This document shows, in pieces, positions 38,801 to 52,010 of a stretch of DNA of 64,000 nucleotides; position 1 is the first letter of the stretch, and the number at the start of each line of letters is the position of its first letter. Both the position numbers and the translations under genes were made by a program. Below the pieces are notes generated by a model, which saw only the letters and a list, made by a program, of their open reading frames with translations, made no database searches and had not been told where the DNA came from. Source of the stretch: Chaetorhynchus papuensis (Eukaryota > Chordata > Aves > Passeriformes > Rhipiduridae); NCBI GenBank assembly GCA_013396525.1, contig VWYX01000291.1, positions 186,001 to 250,000 of the forward strand, in the 5' to 3' direction.

Positions 38801-41800
38801 ATTGGGGACAGAAAACAGTGGCATGCAGCCAGGGCAACTTAATCCAGCTCTCAGGAAACTACAGCCTCAGAAAGGAAAGGTCAAAATGGGGTTTACAGCA
38901 GAAATGCAGACACAATATGATGATGGGGAGACAATCTGCTCTCCATAATATTCCTGTTATCCTAAGCAAACAGTAGAGGAGAATGAGAAGTACCACAGGG
39001 CTGTTCTGTTGTGTTTATGTAAGAATGCCATTTTAATTCATTTTCACCAGTGCCTCTAAGTCAATACTTCTTCAGAGCTACATTCTCACGTGAAATCCAT
39101 ATCCCAGAACTGGAACCAAGATTGCCCCGGGTCAGACACCTGTAAAGCTGTACTGCAGCAGGAAAGAATGGCACTTTGTATTAATGGGCAAGCAACAAGT
39201 CAGAGTTCTCCTGTTGGACCTTCAGAAGGCAGAAAGGCTCATTGCATGATTACAAATGTCCTCATTATTATGCAGTTTCTCTTTGACCTTCCCCCTCCGC
39301 TTACCTCCCTACCCACTTGTAGAGAGGCAGCTCAAGGAGCCAGATTCCAGGGCAAATGGATATACAAGAGATCCACGCCAAATCTGTCTACAAACAAACA
39401 CTTTTGTAGATTTAGTTAAAGACTTAGACTCCAGCTTCTTTGCCTCTCCCAGAATGGTCTCCTGGATTTGCCTAGGGAGATTCCTGTGATTTAGTCACTG
39501 AAGTCTACACTCAGGGGGTTGGGAGAAGGAGAAAGCCTGCTCATTGCAGTTTATGTTAATATGGAACCTGTAGATGTCCTCACCTATAAGTCAACACTTG
39601 CTTTTGTCTCCAAAAAATACAGCTATTGCCTTTTGCAATGCAAATTATGCTGTGAGTACCTAACCCTCTCCATCCCAACCCAGCAACCAACCCTCAGAGG
39701 ATGCTCTTCCAGGTACCCACAGTACCTAGGTGCTTTGCCAGCTGAATTTGAGAATGCAGAAAATAACCTCAGTGAGGTGTCTGTATATCCTCCACCATCC
39801 CTGATGCCTGTGGTGAGAGCTGGAAGACTCAGGAGCAGCAGCTCATGGCTTGGGGTGACTGATTGGGTGCTCACCTTTCCCTCTGCTGCTCTTTCAGAGG
39901 CTCCTGCCACCACAGCCTGGGTGGCTTAACTGCTTGTGAAACAGTTCGTGCCTGGTGTCTCACAGGCTTCACCAGATGTGCTGGAAACAATCCCCAGGAG
40001 AGGGATGATACAAACTGCTGGGGATAGCAATGTCCATTCCAGCTGCAGCCATGGGTGCCCGTGACTCAACACCCTCAAGCTCTTCAGCTCTGCTCAGGGG
40101 CCACGGTCTCCTCCCAGCAGACACGTCACCAGTGCTTGAGATGGAAGAAGATCAAGCACTAGCAGACCAGGCCCTGAGCATGCCTGCAGGGAGAGCAGCT
40201 CAGTGTAGTGCCAGGGACAGCCTCCTTGTGCTGCGGCTTCCAGCAAACAGCTAATTCTGTGCAGGAGGCAGCTGCAGGGGAGGGAGATGTTGATGCTCTG
40301 TATCCCTCTGCTGCTGCTGCAGCCTTGAGGGTGTCTTCTCCTGCAGCCGACTGCTAGGAATATTCAAGCAATTCTGCTATGATTTACAAGGGACCTACTA
40401 ATTGCCTGGAAATGCTAAAGAATTACAGATCCTAAGGCATAAAATATCTATCAACCTTAACTCAAACAAAATTGTTGTATATTATTACATAAACCTATTC
40501 TTTTCCCCATTCTAAGTGCCTCTTAACTGAAACCCCTGATTGTTTTTTCCAGGCCCCTCTCCAGCCCACCACCCAAAGATTAGTGATGCATGTAGCAAAG
40601 TGTCGTTAACATTCAACGATGTGTGGTAGGGAATGCCCATGATTATTTCACCAATTCCTTCTGTGGTCTGGTCTTTTTATTGAAGCAAAAGGGTCTTGCC
40701 AGACTTAATTGAAGTTAAATAAGATGAAATTTTTCCAGGGGCCTCTCTCTACAAATTACAAATCATATACATGACACTCAATTTTGCATCCCATAATCAC
40801 ATTAGCAATGCCACTGAAGTGAACAGAGCTCCTTGGGTGAGTAAGAGTTACTCTCACAAAAACTTATTTCAGGTTTGGTTACAGCCTAAGCTGGACTCAC
40901 TCCAAACTGGAAGTTTCATTTGCCCTAGTCTTGTTCATGATTTTGGGGCAAAGTTCATCCTTTTAAGAAATGATGCCAACTGCACATCAGATGAGTGTGG
41001 GGTTTTCTATTTAAAGAGTGGAGCGTTTCTAACAATTTAATTCCACTGATGCTTTACGACTATAATCCCAAACACTGTTTTTGCAGCTGGCTGCTTAGAA
41101 GTGAAACAAACCCAAAGCACCTCTGTAAGAGTGAGCCTTTTAAGCTGCACTGAATGGCAGGCAGGCACACCTCTGTGAGACACTGTCAGAGACATTTATG
41201 CTGAAAAGGACAGGACAGAGCCAGCTTGGCACGAAATACCATTTATTGTAGTTCAAATCCATAGAAATGGCTGTAATGGGATGTTCAAGCTGAGCAGAGA
41301 GTTGAGCACCTTGTTTCCAATGTAATTTCGGAGAGCCATGTGTCCTAGGGCCACAGGTGACAAGGTTCAAGCAAAAGCTGTACCTTCTGTAGGCAGGGCA
41401 GAGCCTGTGGCACACTTAGGGCTCACACAGAGAGGCCATTGACACCACCAGGAGACAGGGCACAGCATTTCGGTTGCTAATGGATGCACTCATGTGGGGT
41501 TTGCTGACCCACTGAGCTCCTCTCGGGCTCTGGCAGGCTGCCCAGCAGCCCCAGCAGTGCTCCCATGCCACGCCACTGCAGAGTCACACAAGCAGTGTGT
41601 CCACTGGGAGCCATCATCTAGTTTCCTTGGGGTCCTATTGTTCACAGACAATGCTGAAATCACTTCAGCCATTGTGGCCAATATCAGTGAGTGCACAGCT
41701 CTCCAGAAACAAACCCACAAGGTTTCAGACTGACTTGAGCCACAGAGCTGCTCTGCACAATGAATGTCTGCACCACACGTATCCACAACAGGTCAGAACT

Positions 41801-42797
41801 AAAGGGCCCCTGGAGGCACATAAAACTCTCCCCTCCTCACACAGACATTTGACTTTTGATCTTAATTCACTCTCCTGGGATAGAAATGATTGTTCTGTGA
41901 GGGAGAAACCCATCACCAGCTCACTCTGAACCAGGCCCCCACAGCCTGGTCTCTCTTTCAGCATGAATTACACATTATGCTACAATTTTGACATTCCCTG
42001 TTGCTTTGCCATGACATTTTACCTGAGGTGCCCTGGCCTTCAGCAGGAAAGGGCTTTCTCCACCACAGAGGTGGCCAGAAAGGCTAGGTGGAGCTTCCAG
42101 AAAATGTACTCCCAGCAATGTCCTTCCCACACCCCAGACACCCTCCATAACACTGCAGGCAATAAGTAAAAGTTTGCTTCCTAGGAAAAATCTTTGTAAG
42201 TCCTTTGGGACTACGGTACAGATCAGGACAATATAAGTCTTTGGGATCACAAGGGCAGGAAACAATGAAACAATGTTACATTTTTTATTATTTTTAATAA
42301 AATGTATTCCATATTGTATTTCAATACTTCTATGAGACCTCTCTTCAGTCACTCATGGCCCTTAGAACACCCTCTTCACCTTCCCTGGGGGCACCTGACA
42401 TTTTTAACATCAGCAAATTTGAATGTGATTTATACAGTTTCTTAAATATAGCCCTTACCTAGTTATAAAATAGTGCCCCAATTCTTTTATATACAATAAC
42501 CATTGTGCTTATGATGACTTAAGCCATGTGTATTATTTTTTAAAAGAATTATATTTACATGGAATGTTTAAGAAAAGAATTTTCCAGATTCCGGAACCTC
42601 CTTCAGAACAGGAAGGAAATAATTAATTTTTACCTTAAAACCCAACCAGTGTAATGGTTTATTACCCAGCGGGAAAAGTGTGAGAGAGTTTCTTTTCAGC
42701 TTAATGAGGTGGATGTTTATATTAAGAGATTGTTCTGAAACGCCGGTGCCACCAGCAAGTGAATAACAATACTCAGATCATGCTTCAATCTCAAAAC
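35841..42797. other. Non-coding stretch
   Basis: Contains the 37.5-kb CR1 tail. A G/T-rich run lies at 36631-36680, and an AT-rich segment with the palindromic tttaatttaaattaaa at about 37312-37327. A plus-strand frame of 136 codons at 39519-39929 and its antisense partner have no recognisable features. Confidence 0.55.
37498..37605 (+). mobile_element. CR1-type LINE 3' tail, plus orientation
   Basis: The stretch ttatgcatgaggtcagat, then attatcataatggtccctt, then ctggcaatgagctatgaatctg follows the well-known sauropsid CR1 ending. In that ending a 'gaggtcagactagatgatcataatggtccc' type core precedes a tatgaatct terminal repeat. The upstream part (gcctggttgaaggaatttctgg and ttctgtgacctttg) also fits. 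Orientation is plus, with the 3' end at about 37605. Only around 100 bp survive, with no coding part. This form of the tail is abundant in turtles and crocodilians as well as birds, so the insertion is probably ancient. Confidence 0.8.
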
Positions 42798-42970
42798 ATT
42801 TTAGAGATGAAGTCATTAATATTTTGGGATGGAGGGACACATGAGGCACAATGAAAGACAGGTGGCTTGCTCAAAGCTACCTTAGAGGTCAGCAGCAAAG
42901 CTGACCTCTTGAGCATTGAACTCAGGGCTCCAGTCCCTTTCTTCTACTGGTCTGACCACAACTCCTTCCT
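42798..42970 (-). mobile_element. MIR/L2-type ancient repeat relic
   Basis: The order of motifs matches the reverse complement of the MIR/L2 3' region: agagatgaagtc, then catgaggcacaatgaaagac, then gtggcttgctcaaagctacc, then gaggtcagcagcaaagctg, then attgaactcagggctccagt and tggtctgaccac. The corresponding consensus words are 'gatgaggaaactgaggcacagagag', 'acttgcccaaggtcac', 'ggcagagctgggattgaac' and 'tgactccagtccc'. The match is diverged but colinear across about 170 bp. Core-SINE and L2 families share this segment, so the exact family is open. Confidence 0.55.
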
Positions 42971-43120
42971 TACTCCTAAAGCCTCATCCACAAAGTCTTT
43001 TTCTGTAGTGATTAGCTCCTCTTCAGCAGGCAGGACCTTAGGGAGGCACTCTGTCATCCTGTGAAGTTCTACGATGCCCTGTCTTGGATTTTGAGCCAAA
43101 TACAAGTTTTGAGAACATTG

Positions 43121-43150
43121 ACAGTATTTGGAACTTTACAGTATTTGGAA
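43121..43150 (+). repeat. Short direct repeat, period 17 bp
   Basis: The word acagtatttggaa occurs at 43121-43133 and 43138-43150, separated by cttt. Probably a small slippage duplication. Confidence 0.8.
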
Positions 43151-46100
43151 AATTCTATTTAGAAATTAAGAGAAGAGAATAAAAACAATCTGCAGCCTTG
43201 CTGGACCAGGACACTGCATATTCACATCTATTTATGTCTTCCACATGACCCCATTTCTGGAAATGTCCAACATGGATGTGCAGGGATCTGAGGAGATCTG
43301 AGCAGCAAGTGTGTTTTCCCAAATAATTTCTGAATAACTCTTCTGGCAAAGCTGAAGTGCCCCAACTGTATCACAATTCAGGAGCAAAACCCCACTCCTC
43401 TTCAACCCTACAGGATCCCGCATCTGGGGATTTGTACCACCTCAAGCATCTTCCTTTGGCCAAAGTCTTAAGCACTTATTTTGACACGTGTGAGTAGCAC
43501 GACACCAACACTGATACCCTGGCCATGTAATGATTAGGGAAGTGCTGTCTAGTCCACTCCACATTCCTGCTGGTGATTCAGTTCCCTTTGTACCCTGCTT
43601 TGCTGCACAACCTTGACAATAAATAGGCTGCCCTGCTGTGTCCCAGTGGTGGGGCTGCCTTTCAACAGTAAAAGTAATGTGAAAGTAATTCCTGAACATA
43701 ATAGTTTTCTGTTATTTTCACTCTTCAAAGCACTTTGAGATCCCTCAGAAGCTGGGCAGATAATACTACTTCTATAGAATATTAGTCCTCCTACAGACAT
43801 GCCTGTACCCCTAGGACCCAAAGGCAAACGCGGGGGAACTCAAGTCCTAGAGCCGAACTCCAGCTGCATTCATCACCTCTGTCTGTTATTTGATGGACTT
43901 TTGCCAATGGGCATTGTCAACAGGAAAAAAAAAATAGAGAGGAAAAAAACGTGAACAACTTTCCAGCTAGTATTTTAAGGCTGTGAGTTACACACCATTT
44001 CCAAGAAAGGAGAAGTATAGGTATTTTGAGCATGAGTTTTGAGCGTGTCTTTCTTACGTGGCTATGGGGAAAGTATGATTGGTCTTCCAGGATGAGTGTT
44101 GCATTAATCAGTCAGGAGAGCTGGGAGAGGGGACAGCTGCAGCCCCTTGAGCCATCTCTTCTCCTTTGACAAATCCACCCTTCATGAGAATACAGCAAAA
44201 AGACAACTAGTAGGAGAGAAGATTTGACGTGGGGATCACATCACAGCCACATGTCAATGACTTCAAAGGATCTCCAGCTAACATGTCAGTGAAAGCAAGC
44301 TCCCTGCTGGCAGTGACCCAGCCCTGTGGGACACTGTGTGTGCCTCCACTAACACCCATCCACCTCTGGCTAGTGAAATGGTCTGACGGCCCCTGATCCC
44401 TAATCTCAACTCTCGGACACGACTTTTAGAGAACTCTCTCCTTGTCTTAGGAGCAAAATTAACCCTAAAACCCAAACCACATTCCTGAATGCTTGTGTTC
44501 TCTAAAACAGTGCCTTCCCAACCTTTTCTATCTATCCCTCACTTGCTCTATTTACTCACAGTTTGTCCCTTCATGACAGGGAACAGGCTGTGTTGAATCT
44601 GGTGGATGGCAACGTGTGCATGCAGCAAGGCAGGGTCAAGTGCCTGCACCCTGATCTGGATGAGATCAGGACAGCGAAACTGTGTGGCCTGGACCTTCTA
44701 TACTGCAAAGGGTGCGTAAGACCTTGCGATTTGTACTTCTGGAGCAATATATTTAATTTCCTGGTTTCTGTGAAATAAGATGTAGCTACTGGGTGTGTAG
44801 CCAAAACAGGTATTGGAAGCCCATACATTTGTTACAATTCCTCTGTGGGACACCAGTACTCAAAACTGGACTCCAGCATGCCACAGGCCAGCAGGTGTGG
44901 GGTTTAGCTAGCCTGTATCCTGCATACTTCTAATGTCTGTCATTCAGTGCCCAAAAGATTCGCCTTCCACAGGAACAGACAGAACTTCCACCTTTACCAC
45001 TGCTTCCTGTCGGGCTTCAAGAGGCAAAGCACCTCCAGCATTTGCTCCTCAAAGGATCAGAGCTGCAGATCCTCTTGCAGTGACTCAGAGCAACTTCAAC
45101 CAGCTTGAAGTTCTGCAAAACATTAGCAACAGACATACCAGTGTATGACTGGACAGTGATTCAGAGTTTTTGTCTGATCTTATTGTCAGTTCTTAGGAAA
45201 AAGCAGGGAAAGGGGGAAGGGAGAACTGGATTGAAGTCAAAGTCATTAATACCCTTCTACTTGAAGAATGAGCCCAGGGAGAAAAAGCAAGGTCAAATGT
45301 ACATTGAAGTAGTGAGATACAACGGCAACAGGCACAGCCGAAGTCACAAAACAATATTTTTGCCTTCTTTTTCCCCACTCCAAACTCAAAAGTTCTTATC
45401 TAAGCAAAATTAAGTATTAGGGCAGAGACAAATCCATATTTCTGATCCTTTATTCTGAGGCAGAGTGAAGCAAACTGCAGGGTGGAGGTGGCTGAAAATG
45501 AGCTGCTCCAGGCCTTAGCGATGACATCAATCCTGTGCCACAGAGCGGTTGCACTCTGTTAGAGCTGTGCAAGTGCTTTTGCAAGTGTGGTCACCTCTGG
45601 GCAACTTGTCACTTGCCTTAAGCAGTAAAAAGTGAGATTTTTCGGATCTCTCAACCAACTGTACTTGCCCTGTACAGTTCCCTTGGAAGAGGGGGTACTT
45701 GGTAAACAGAGACAGCTCAAAATGAGGAATTCTCCTAAAAGCCGCTCCTTATAACTTGTTACTAAACCAAGAACCCCTTTCCCATACCACTGTCCAGATC
45801 TGACTCGTTGTGAAACCACAGGGAAGAATGTCTGCACTTTCACTGGCAGGTCCTTGAGAAACCAGTGGGAAATGTGTTTTCATCCTGCATTTTTCACAAC
45901 TCTGGGAGGGACGTCTCCATCTGGTGGTCAGGCCCGGGAAGAGAGGCTTACAGACCATGCTCCAGCTTGGCCAGTTCTGAGCATGCCTGCTCTGCTTCAG
46001 GGGCTTTGGCTTCTCCAGCTGCACAGTGATAGAGCAACATTTCCCAAACTTCCAGGGGGTCCAGTTATGTCAGAGAAAGGCCTGGAGATTCTTGGCTGGA

Positions 46101-46216
46101 CACTCCACTGTGAGCTGCAGCCCAGATTCCACCCACTCAGCTCAGCCAGAGCAGGAGGGGATCAAATTGTCATCTCAACATCTGGTTTGAATCCAGTAAG
46201 AGAGATGCTGTGGTGT

Positions 46217-46243
46217 CACACACACGCACACATATACACACAC
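46217..46243 (+). repeat. Interrupted (CA)n microsatellite
   Basis: The run cacacacacgcacacatatacacacac is broken by a cg and a tata, so it is an imperfect CA tract of 27 bp. Confidence 0.9.
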
Positions 46244-46407
46244 GCTCAAGGGCTTACAAGTATCAGGTTGTGGTGACATCCCAGTGGTTTCAGAAGGTGG
46301 AGGTGTGAGTGAAGGGAAAATCTGGCTGTCCATCAACTCCCAACTACTATTTACTTGGCTTTCCTTAACAGTAAGTACAGTAAGTAATAGCAAACCATGC
46401 CAGCATT

Positions 46408-46565
46408 AATGTCTTTATCTCCTCAGCATCCCTAAGAGGTGGGGTAGTGTTGTCAGTCTCACTCTACAACTGGAGGACCAAAGGCCAAGAGTAGCCAAAA
46501 CGAGTCAACCCAAATCCTGTGCAGGCCAGGGGCAGAGTGAGGAGGCAAACATAGGTCCTCCAGCA
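46408..46565 (-). mobile_element. MIR/L2-type ancient repeat relic
   Basis: Colinear resemblance to the reverse complement of MIR/L2. The word ctcagcatccctaagaggtg corresponds to 'ctcacaaccctatgaggtag'. Then caactggaggaccaaaggcc corresponds to 'cagatgaggaaactgaggc', and ggggcagagtgaggaggcaa followed by ataggtcctccagc corresponds to 'gtggcagagccgggattcgaacccaggtc'. Strongly diverged, with no coding content. Confidence 0.5.
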
Positions 46566-48751
46566 TTCACCATGGCCTGCTTGCTGACTCCACATTACTG
46601 ACTCACTCTGGAGCCCGGCAGAGCGCCCAGAGCAAAGCTACAGCCCAGTATAAATACTGTAACACAGCTCAATTCCCCAAGCCGTGTGTAAAGAGGTATC
46701 TCAGCCAGGGGACACGCTCAGATACCTCAACAGGAGAGCTTTGTGTTGTCACCAAGTACAGTGATGAATTACCTGCTAAGAAGGGAGATTTCATCCTGCA
46801 CGGCAGATGGGGAGCAAGACATAAAGATAGCTCACAAGAGTATGGATGGGAGCGGGGCTGGGTCCTCCTGCTGAGCAGGCACATTGCATCACCTGCCACA
46901 AGGTCCTGGCCCCAAACTGAGCATTTTGAGGGGCAGCCAAAAGAGGAGAGTGGAAATGGATGGGAAGGTACAGAAAATGGCAGGACTTCACGCAATATAA
47001 GCAAACACATTTGGAATGGAAAAAGCAGCTCCAATCAAAAGGAACTCTGAATTTCCATCTAGACACAGGGTATTAAAAATAATCCCAGCTGAATTTTACC
47101 CACCTCTCTCACAGCATCTCCCAGCTGCTTCAAAAATAAACAGCTCTGCCTGCGTGGAACTGCAGCCACACATGATTTTGGGCTCCCAACCTGAGTGTGG
47201 GAATGGTGGAGAGTTTCTCTGGTCCATCTGTCCAGGAGGGTCTGCCACATACAGTTTCTGACTGCAATGCCAACTGCCAAGTGGATAAGACACAGTGAAA
47301 TGCAGCACAAGGAGAAGGGCCCTGACCACATTTTAAGAAGAGTTAGCATAAGTTATGTGCATTTCCGTGCCTGTGGGACTCGTTTTACCCCCAGGGTTTC
47401 CAAACCTGGGACGAAAGTTTAACAGGAGGGCATGGATGTCTCATGGAGCCAGAGACAGCAGGGGCTGCAGCATCACTGGAAGACTCAGGACATCTCAATG
47501 ACCATGTTTAACCACAAACAGTTGTCACAGAATTTGCACCTCTCCTCTGGTGCCTGGCCAGCAGCAAGTCTGGCAGCATGGGATTTGGGGAACACTAAAC
47601 CGAGGCTTTATGGCTGCCAGGGAATAGGACACAGTTTTGGGTGCGAAACAGTTCCTGACTGGCTCTTGGGTTTTAAGTGATTTATGTTGCAACTTCTACA
47701 TTTTTAAGTTATCTGAAGTCGGGCAGGCAAAATCTCCTGCGCCAGGCTCCACTGATCTTCAGACACCAGAAAGCTTTCCATTTTTTAACAAATTTTCTCC
47801 CAGGGACTGCAAGATCTAATAGGTACCTGGCAGATGACAAATGAGCCCATCCCCGGCTGAAATGCTGCTCTTTGTCAGTTGTCTTTGTCCCCCTCTCAGT
47901 CTAAAGACCAGGATCCCTTCCAACCCTGAACCCTGCCAACTCCTAACACTGTGCAGAAATCCCCAGGGGAGGCGGAAACCACTCTCTCCAGCAGACTCCA
48001 AGTCTCTAGCAAGTTCCGAATTTTTGAAGGTGTTAACCTTATTTGAAAGGGGAAGCAAGTAACAGGGCTAGTCCATGGCAAAAATAATCAGGCTGGGTGG
48101 GAATTACAGCTCCTTTTGATGGGGCCACACAATCCGCTCAGCAGCAAACCCTTTGTTAATCTCCCACCTATTTCCTGCTGCAGAATTAATTGTCGGGCGC
48201 TCCTTGAGGGAGGCAGCAGTCAGAGGCAGGCTTTCCCTTCCAGCCCAGCAAGGGCCACTGCACATCATGCCGCTCTGGAGAGCTCCTTTCTGAGGGACTT
48301 GGCTGAAGGACAGTTTCCAATTCTGGTTGCTCTATTTCAGGCAGAGCACGTACACCCACCCCGGGCTCGCTGCCTCATTGCAGGCTTGCCTTTTCACTGT
48401 CCTCAGATCCTGTTGAGGCAAATTCTCATTGACCTCCATCTTCTGGTACGTCATGCTTGGAGAGCAAGTGTGGTGCTCAGCTGTGATGACACAGAGCCGC
48501 CTGTGCCCTGCTCAGACCCTGACAGCTCCATGGCAGCCTCTGCCAGAGATGCAGCCACCAGCCCCCACCTGCCCCACCTGCCCTGGGGCTCAGGGGGAGG
48601 CTCTCAGCAGGGGAACCCCCCAGAAGGAGCTGCAGCCGCTGTCCTTCCCAAGCTGCCCGTGTGCTGGGGGGAAGAGGAACATGGCTGGGCACCTTCCTGC
48701 TCCTGGGAGAGGTTTCCCAGCATGGAACATGGTGAGAACTCGTCTGGGGCA

Positions 48752-48793
48752 GCAAGACTCGCCCAGTAAAACTCACCCAGCAAGACTCACACG
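48752..48793 (+). repeat. 14-bp tandem repeat, three imperfect copies
   Basis: The three units gcaagactcgccca, gtaaaactcaccca and gcaagactcacacg run head to tail with one to three differences each. Confidence 0.85.
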
Positions 48794-50540
48794 CATGCAT
48801 AGAAGTACCCGCCTCGCATGGTTCCTCCTTGGTAATTTTAGAAATGTCTTTCTGGCACGAGTGAGAAGCTTTTCATAGAGGACACACAGGGCATGGGAAC
48901 AAAGAAGGCATGCACAAGAGAGAGCCTCGGGCAGTGCTGGACAAGGGGTTCAGAGAATGTGACAGAAATTCAAAGTCTCATGCTGGAGACTTCACAAAGC
49001 AGAAGCAAACCATCTCTAACAATCAGCTTCTTCCAGCCCAAGGCCTCAAACACGCTCCAGAGCCTGTCACTCCTGCCAGCTGTATTCTGGTGTGACAAAT
49101 CCAAATTTTTAACATACCAGCGTGCTTTCCCCACCTTTCCTATATGGATTGCTCATTGTTCTCTCACTCCTCACGGCTGGCGATTGTTTCTTGCAATGTA
49201 GATGTTAAAGAGTCACAGGTTTCCTGAAAACTGTATCACGGGCTGTGAAACTAAACAACACATGCTGTACAGTAAGTCATAAAGCATGTGTGAAAAATAG
49301 TTGACACAGAAGCTGTCATGGAAACCAGTGCTACTAGAGAGCACACAGCCACAGAGCTCCCATTAAAGGCTGCAAAGTTGAACACAAATGCTAATAACTA
49401 AGGCGGAATATATTAAATTTACCATCATGCCCCATTCAGTCTTTACAGCGAGTCAGCTGAAAACTACAACCATTTCCGCTGGCAGTGCTGGATGGTAGTT
49501 AGTAGTAATTAAATTACCAGAAATCTTCTCACTGAGAAATTCTTTTCATCTTGTGTACCCTAGAAACTGTTTTTACTGACTAGGGACTGATTTTCTCCCA
49601 GGGAGCAAGTCTATTTAAAATAGACTATACACATTTCTCCAGCTTGGGTTGTATTCTCCTACCAGCTTCCCTGAGCAACAATACCCTGCAAGCAAGAAAA
49701 AGCCCAGGCTGGAAAAAGAAACATGGTGAAACCAGATTAAGCTGTTCAAGCAAGATAAAGAGAGACAGACTGAAAACTGCACAATACCCTGCAAGTATTA
49801 CAGGCATATCCCACACCATGATCAAACCTGTGGTCCTTAGATACCAGCTAGAAGGAAGCTACTGACCTAAAAATATTCACACATACAGATACCTTTTGAC
49901 AGCTCACAGGCAGAGAAGGAGTGGAGGAACCTTGCCCTCTGTTGTGGAGAAGGAGCTGTACAGCCTTTCCTCATTGCCCAGCCTGGCACACTGCTCAGGT
50001 GGCCTCGCTGGAGGGGCTTCAGACGTGGGTGTTGCATGTTCTGCTGAGATGGGGACACCCCAGAACTCATCCCTGACAGCAGCATTTACAGCCAAGAGCC
50101 ATGCTGAGCTGTCTGGTGTGGTCCGGATGGAGGTGCAGGATTCTATTTTTTCCCTCTACCACTTTGTTAAAAATATTTTGATGTATCCAAGGGCCAGAGC
50201 CGTGCATTTAAGTGTATTTTTTGCGCTCTCTCTCAGGGCCTGGTCTTTATCTCAGTGACTTCAGAAAGCTTCATGATTGCACTGGTTCAGGCTTATGAGG
50301 AAAGCCAGCTTTTTCTGCTGACTCTACAAACATATAACAAGGCTTTTACTGACCTATAAAGGAAGCGTCTATGCCAGAGTTGTCAAAAGTAGGGCACCAG
50401 CAAACTTATTTCACCTTATTTTTAATCCACCCAAATACCATAGGTTGGAAAGTTCATCTAGTGCTCAAATGTTTATAGGGATCTTATTTTGCTCAAGAGG
50501 CTATAGAAAGAGAAATTGTGGAGGAGAAAATAAAAACCTT

Positions 50541-50599
50541 ATGAAGAAAAATTAGGACTGGTTGAAAATTCCTGATGAAGAAAAATTAGGGCTGGTTGA
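50541..50599 (+). repeat. 25-bp direct repeat, period 34 bp
   Basis: The word atgaagaaaaattagg plus nctggttga occurs at 50541-50565 and 50575-50599 with one mismatch. The nine bases between copies are weakly similar to the bases after the second copy, so the original unit was probably 34 bp. Confidence 0.9.
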
Positions 50600-51854
50600 G
50601 AAAATTTGTCAGAATTATTTTTCTGGACAGAAGTCAGATCCTTGAGTAAGTGAAATTTTTAGAGCATACAAAAAATGTGTACTTTCTGTAGAAAATAGAA
50701 AGTTTGTCATAACCTTTTGACTGAAAAGTATGTGACTCTGCCAGATGCTCCTGGTTAACTCTTCTTGGTTTATAGGTGAAAAGTTGCCTTGTTTCACAGG
50801 GAGATGCAAGAGGAAGCAGTAGGGTCAGGTAGGAAGTGTCCAGTTACAGTCCTAAGAAAAGAGATTTTCAAATAAACTAGAGAGTGACTACTAAATGAGA
50901 AAGAAAGATGAATCCTGAAAAGGGGATGAGACAAGAAAGGGTAAAATAAAAGCACAGGTTCACATTTAATAAGGTACATAAGAAGGACAAAGTCAGTGCT
51001 CTTCTAATGTAGGGGTCAGAAAGAGGTCTTTGGCCAAGACTTGGGCCTTTTCCACACGTTCACTGCCTTCTTTAATGGCAAGATCACAACCCATTTTTCC
51101 TACAGCTCTGTTCACTGCACATACTTTTTTATTATCCAGCATATCAAACTACAATATGCACATTTTTTATGACACATAAAAGGTGCAAGCCCAGCTAACA
51201 CAGATGGCTACACGACAGTCATGATGGGAAAAGGACAATATTTGCCATTAAACAAAGAGCCTTCAGCACATAAATATTGAAGTGTGACACAAGATCAAGC
51301 TGCAGCTCATCAGATTGGGTGTAGCTTTCCCTTAGACTCACTGAAATCCAAAGTTCTGTTGCTGACCCCACATCAACCTCGGCTTGTTTCTTCAAATGAA
51401 GGATGTCAATGCTCTGGCTCCAAAGAAGGCATTATCTCTTCACTTGCTCCTTCCCCACATGGCAAGATGAGGAGGTGACTGTATGTCTGACATTTCCCAT
51501 TTAAAGTTCTTCTACTGGTGCTGCCAGGAGTATGCAGAGGAAATCACATTAACTCTACTTGTCAATACAGTGGGACAAACTTACACCAATAGAACTTGTG
51601 ACCCAAAATGACACACACCTTAGCATTTTCTTCTGTGAGATAGACCCCAGAAATGCCAGTTTAATCTCCCAAGCTTGACAAAAGCAGCTTAAAGTCTTTC
51701 CCATCACACTCAAAGTGAGAGCTGATAAGGCTGAAAATCCAGAAATTGCTTACTTTACAACTCTGAGTCCCTTTCAAGCTGACCTCTTGCCCTGAAAGCC
51801 TAAAACTCCTCACCAACAGCTATATTTAGGCAACTAAAGGACTGGAACATCTGG

Positions 51855-52010
51855 GAATAATAACAGCAGTCACACTTGGAAATGGCATTTATAGACCGTT
51901 GTCTAGAAAACATCACCATGCTGCAAAAGCTTTCCAAAGTCCACTTGGTAGATTTCAGACTGGAAAATTACCTGCTAGACAATCTGTGCATCAACAGAGG
52001 TGATGAGTGA
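51855..52010 (-). mobile_element. Possible MIR/L3-type relic
   Basis: The words gaataataacagcagtcacac, ggcatttatagaccgttgt and tgcaaaagctttccaaagtc recall the old-repeat pattern 'aataataatagcactt...atagtgctt...agatctcaaagcgctttacaaag'. The spacing is about right but divergence is very high. Confidence 0.25.

Noticed and set aside
39519..39929. 136-codon plus-strand frame
   Set aside because: No recognisable domain, antisense frame of similar length, no splice context.
50436..50470. CR1-like word (ccataggttggaaagttcat)
   Set aside because: Only about 25 bases fit, and the expected flanking CR1 words are absent.
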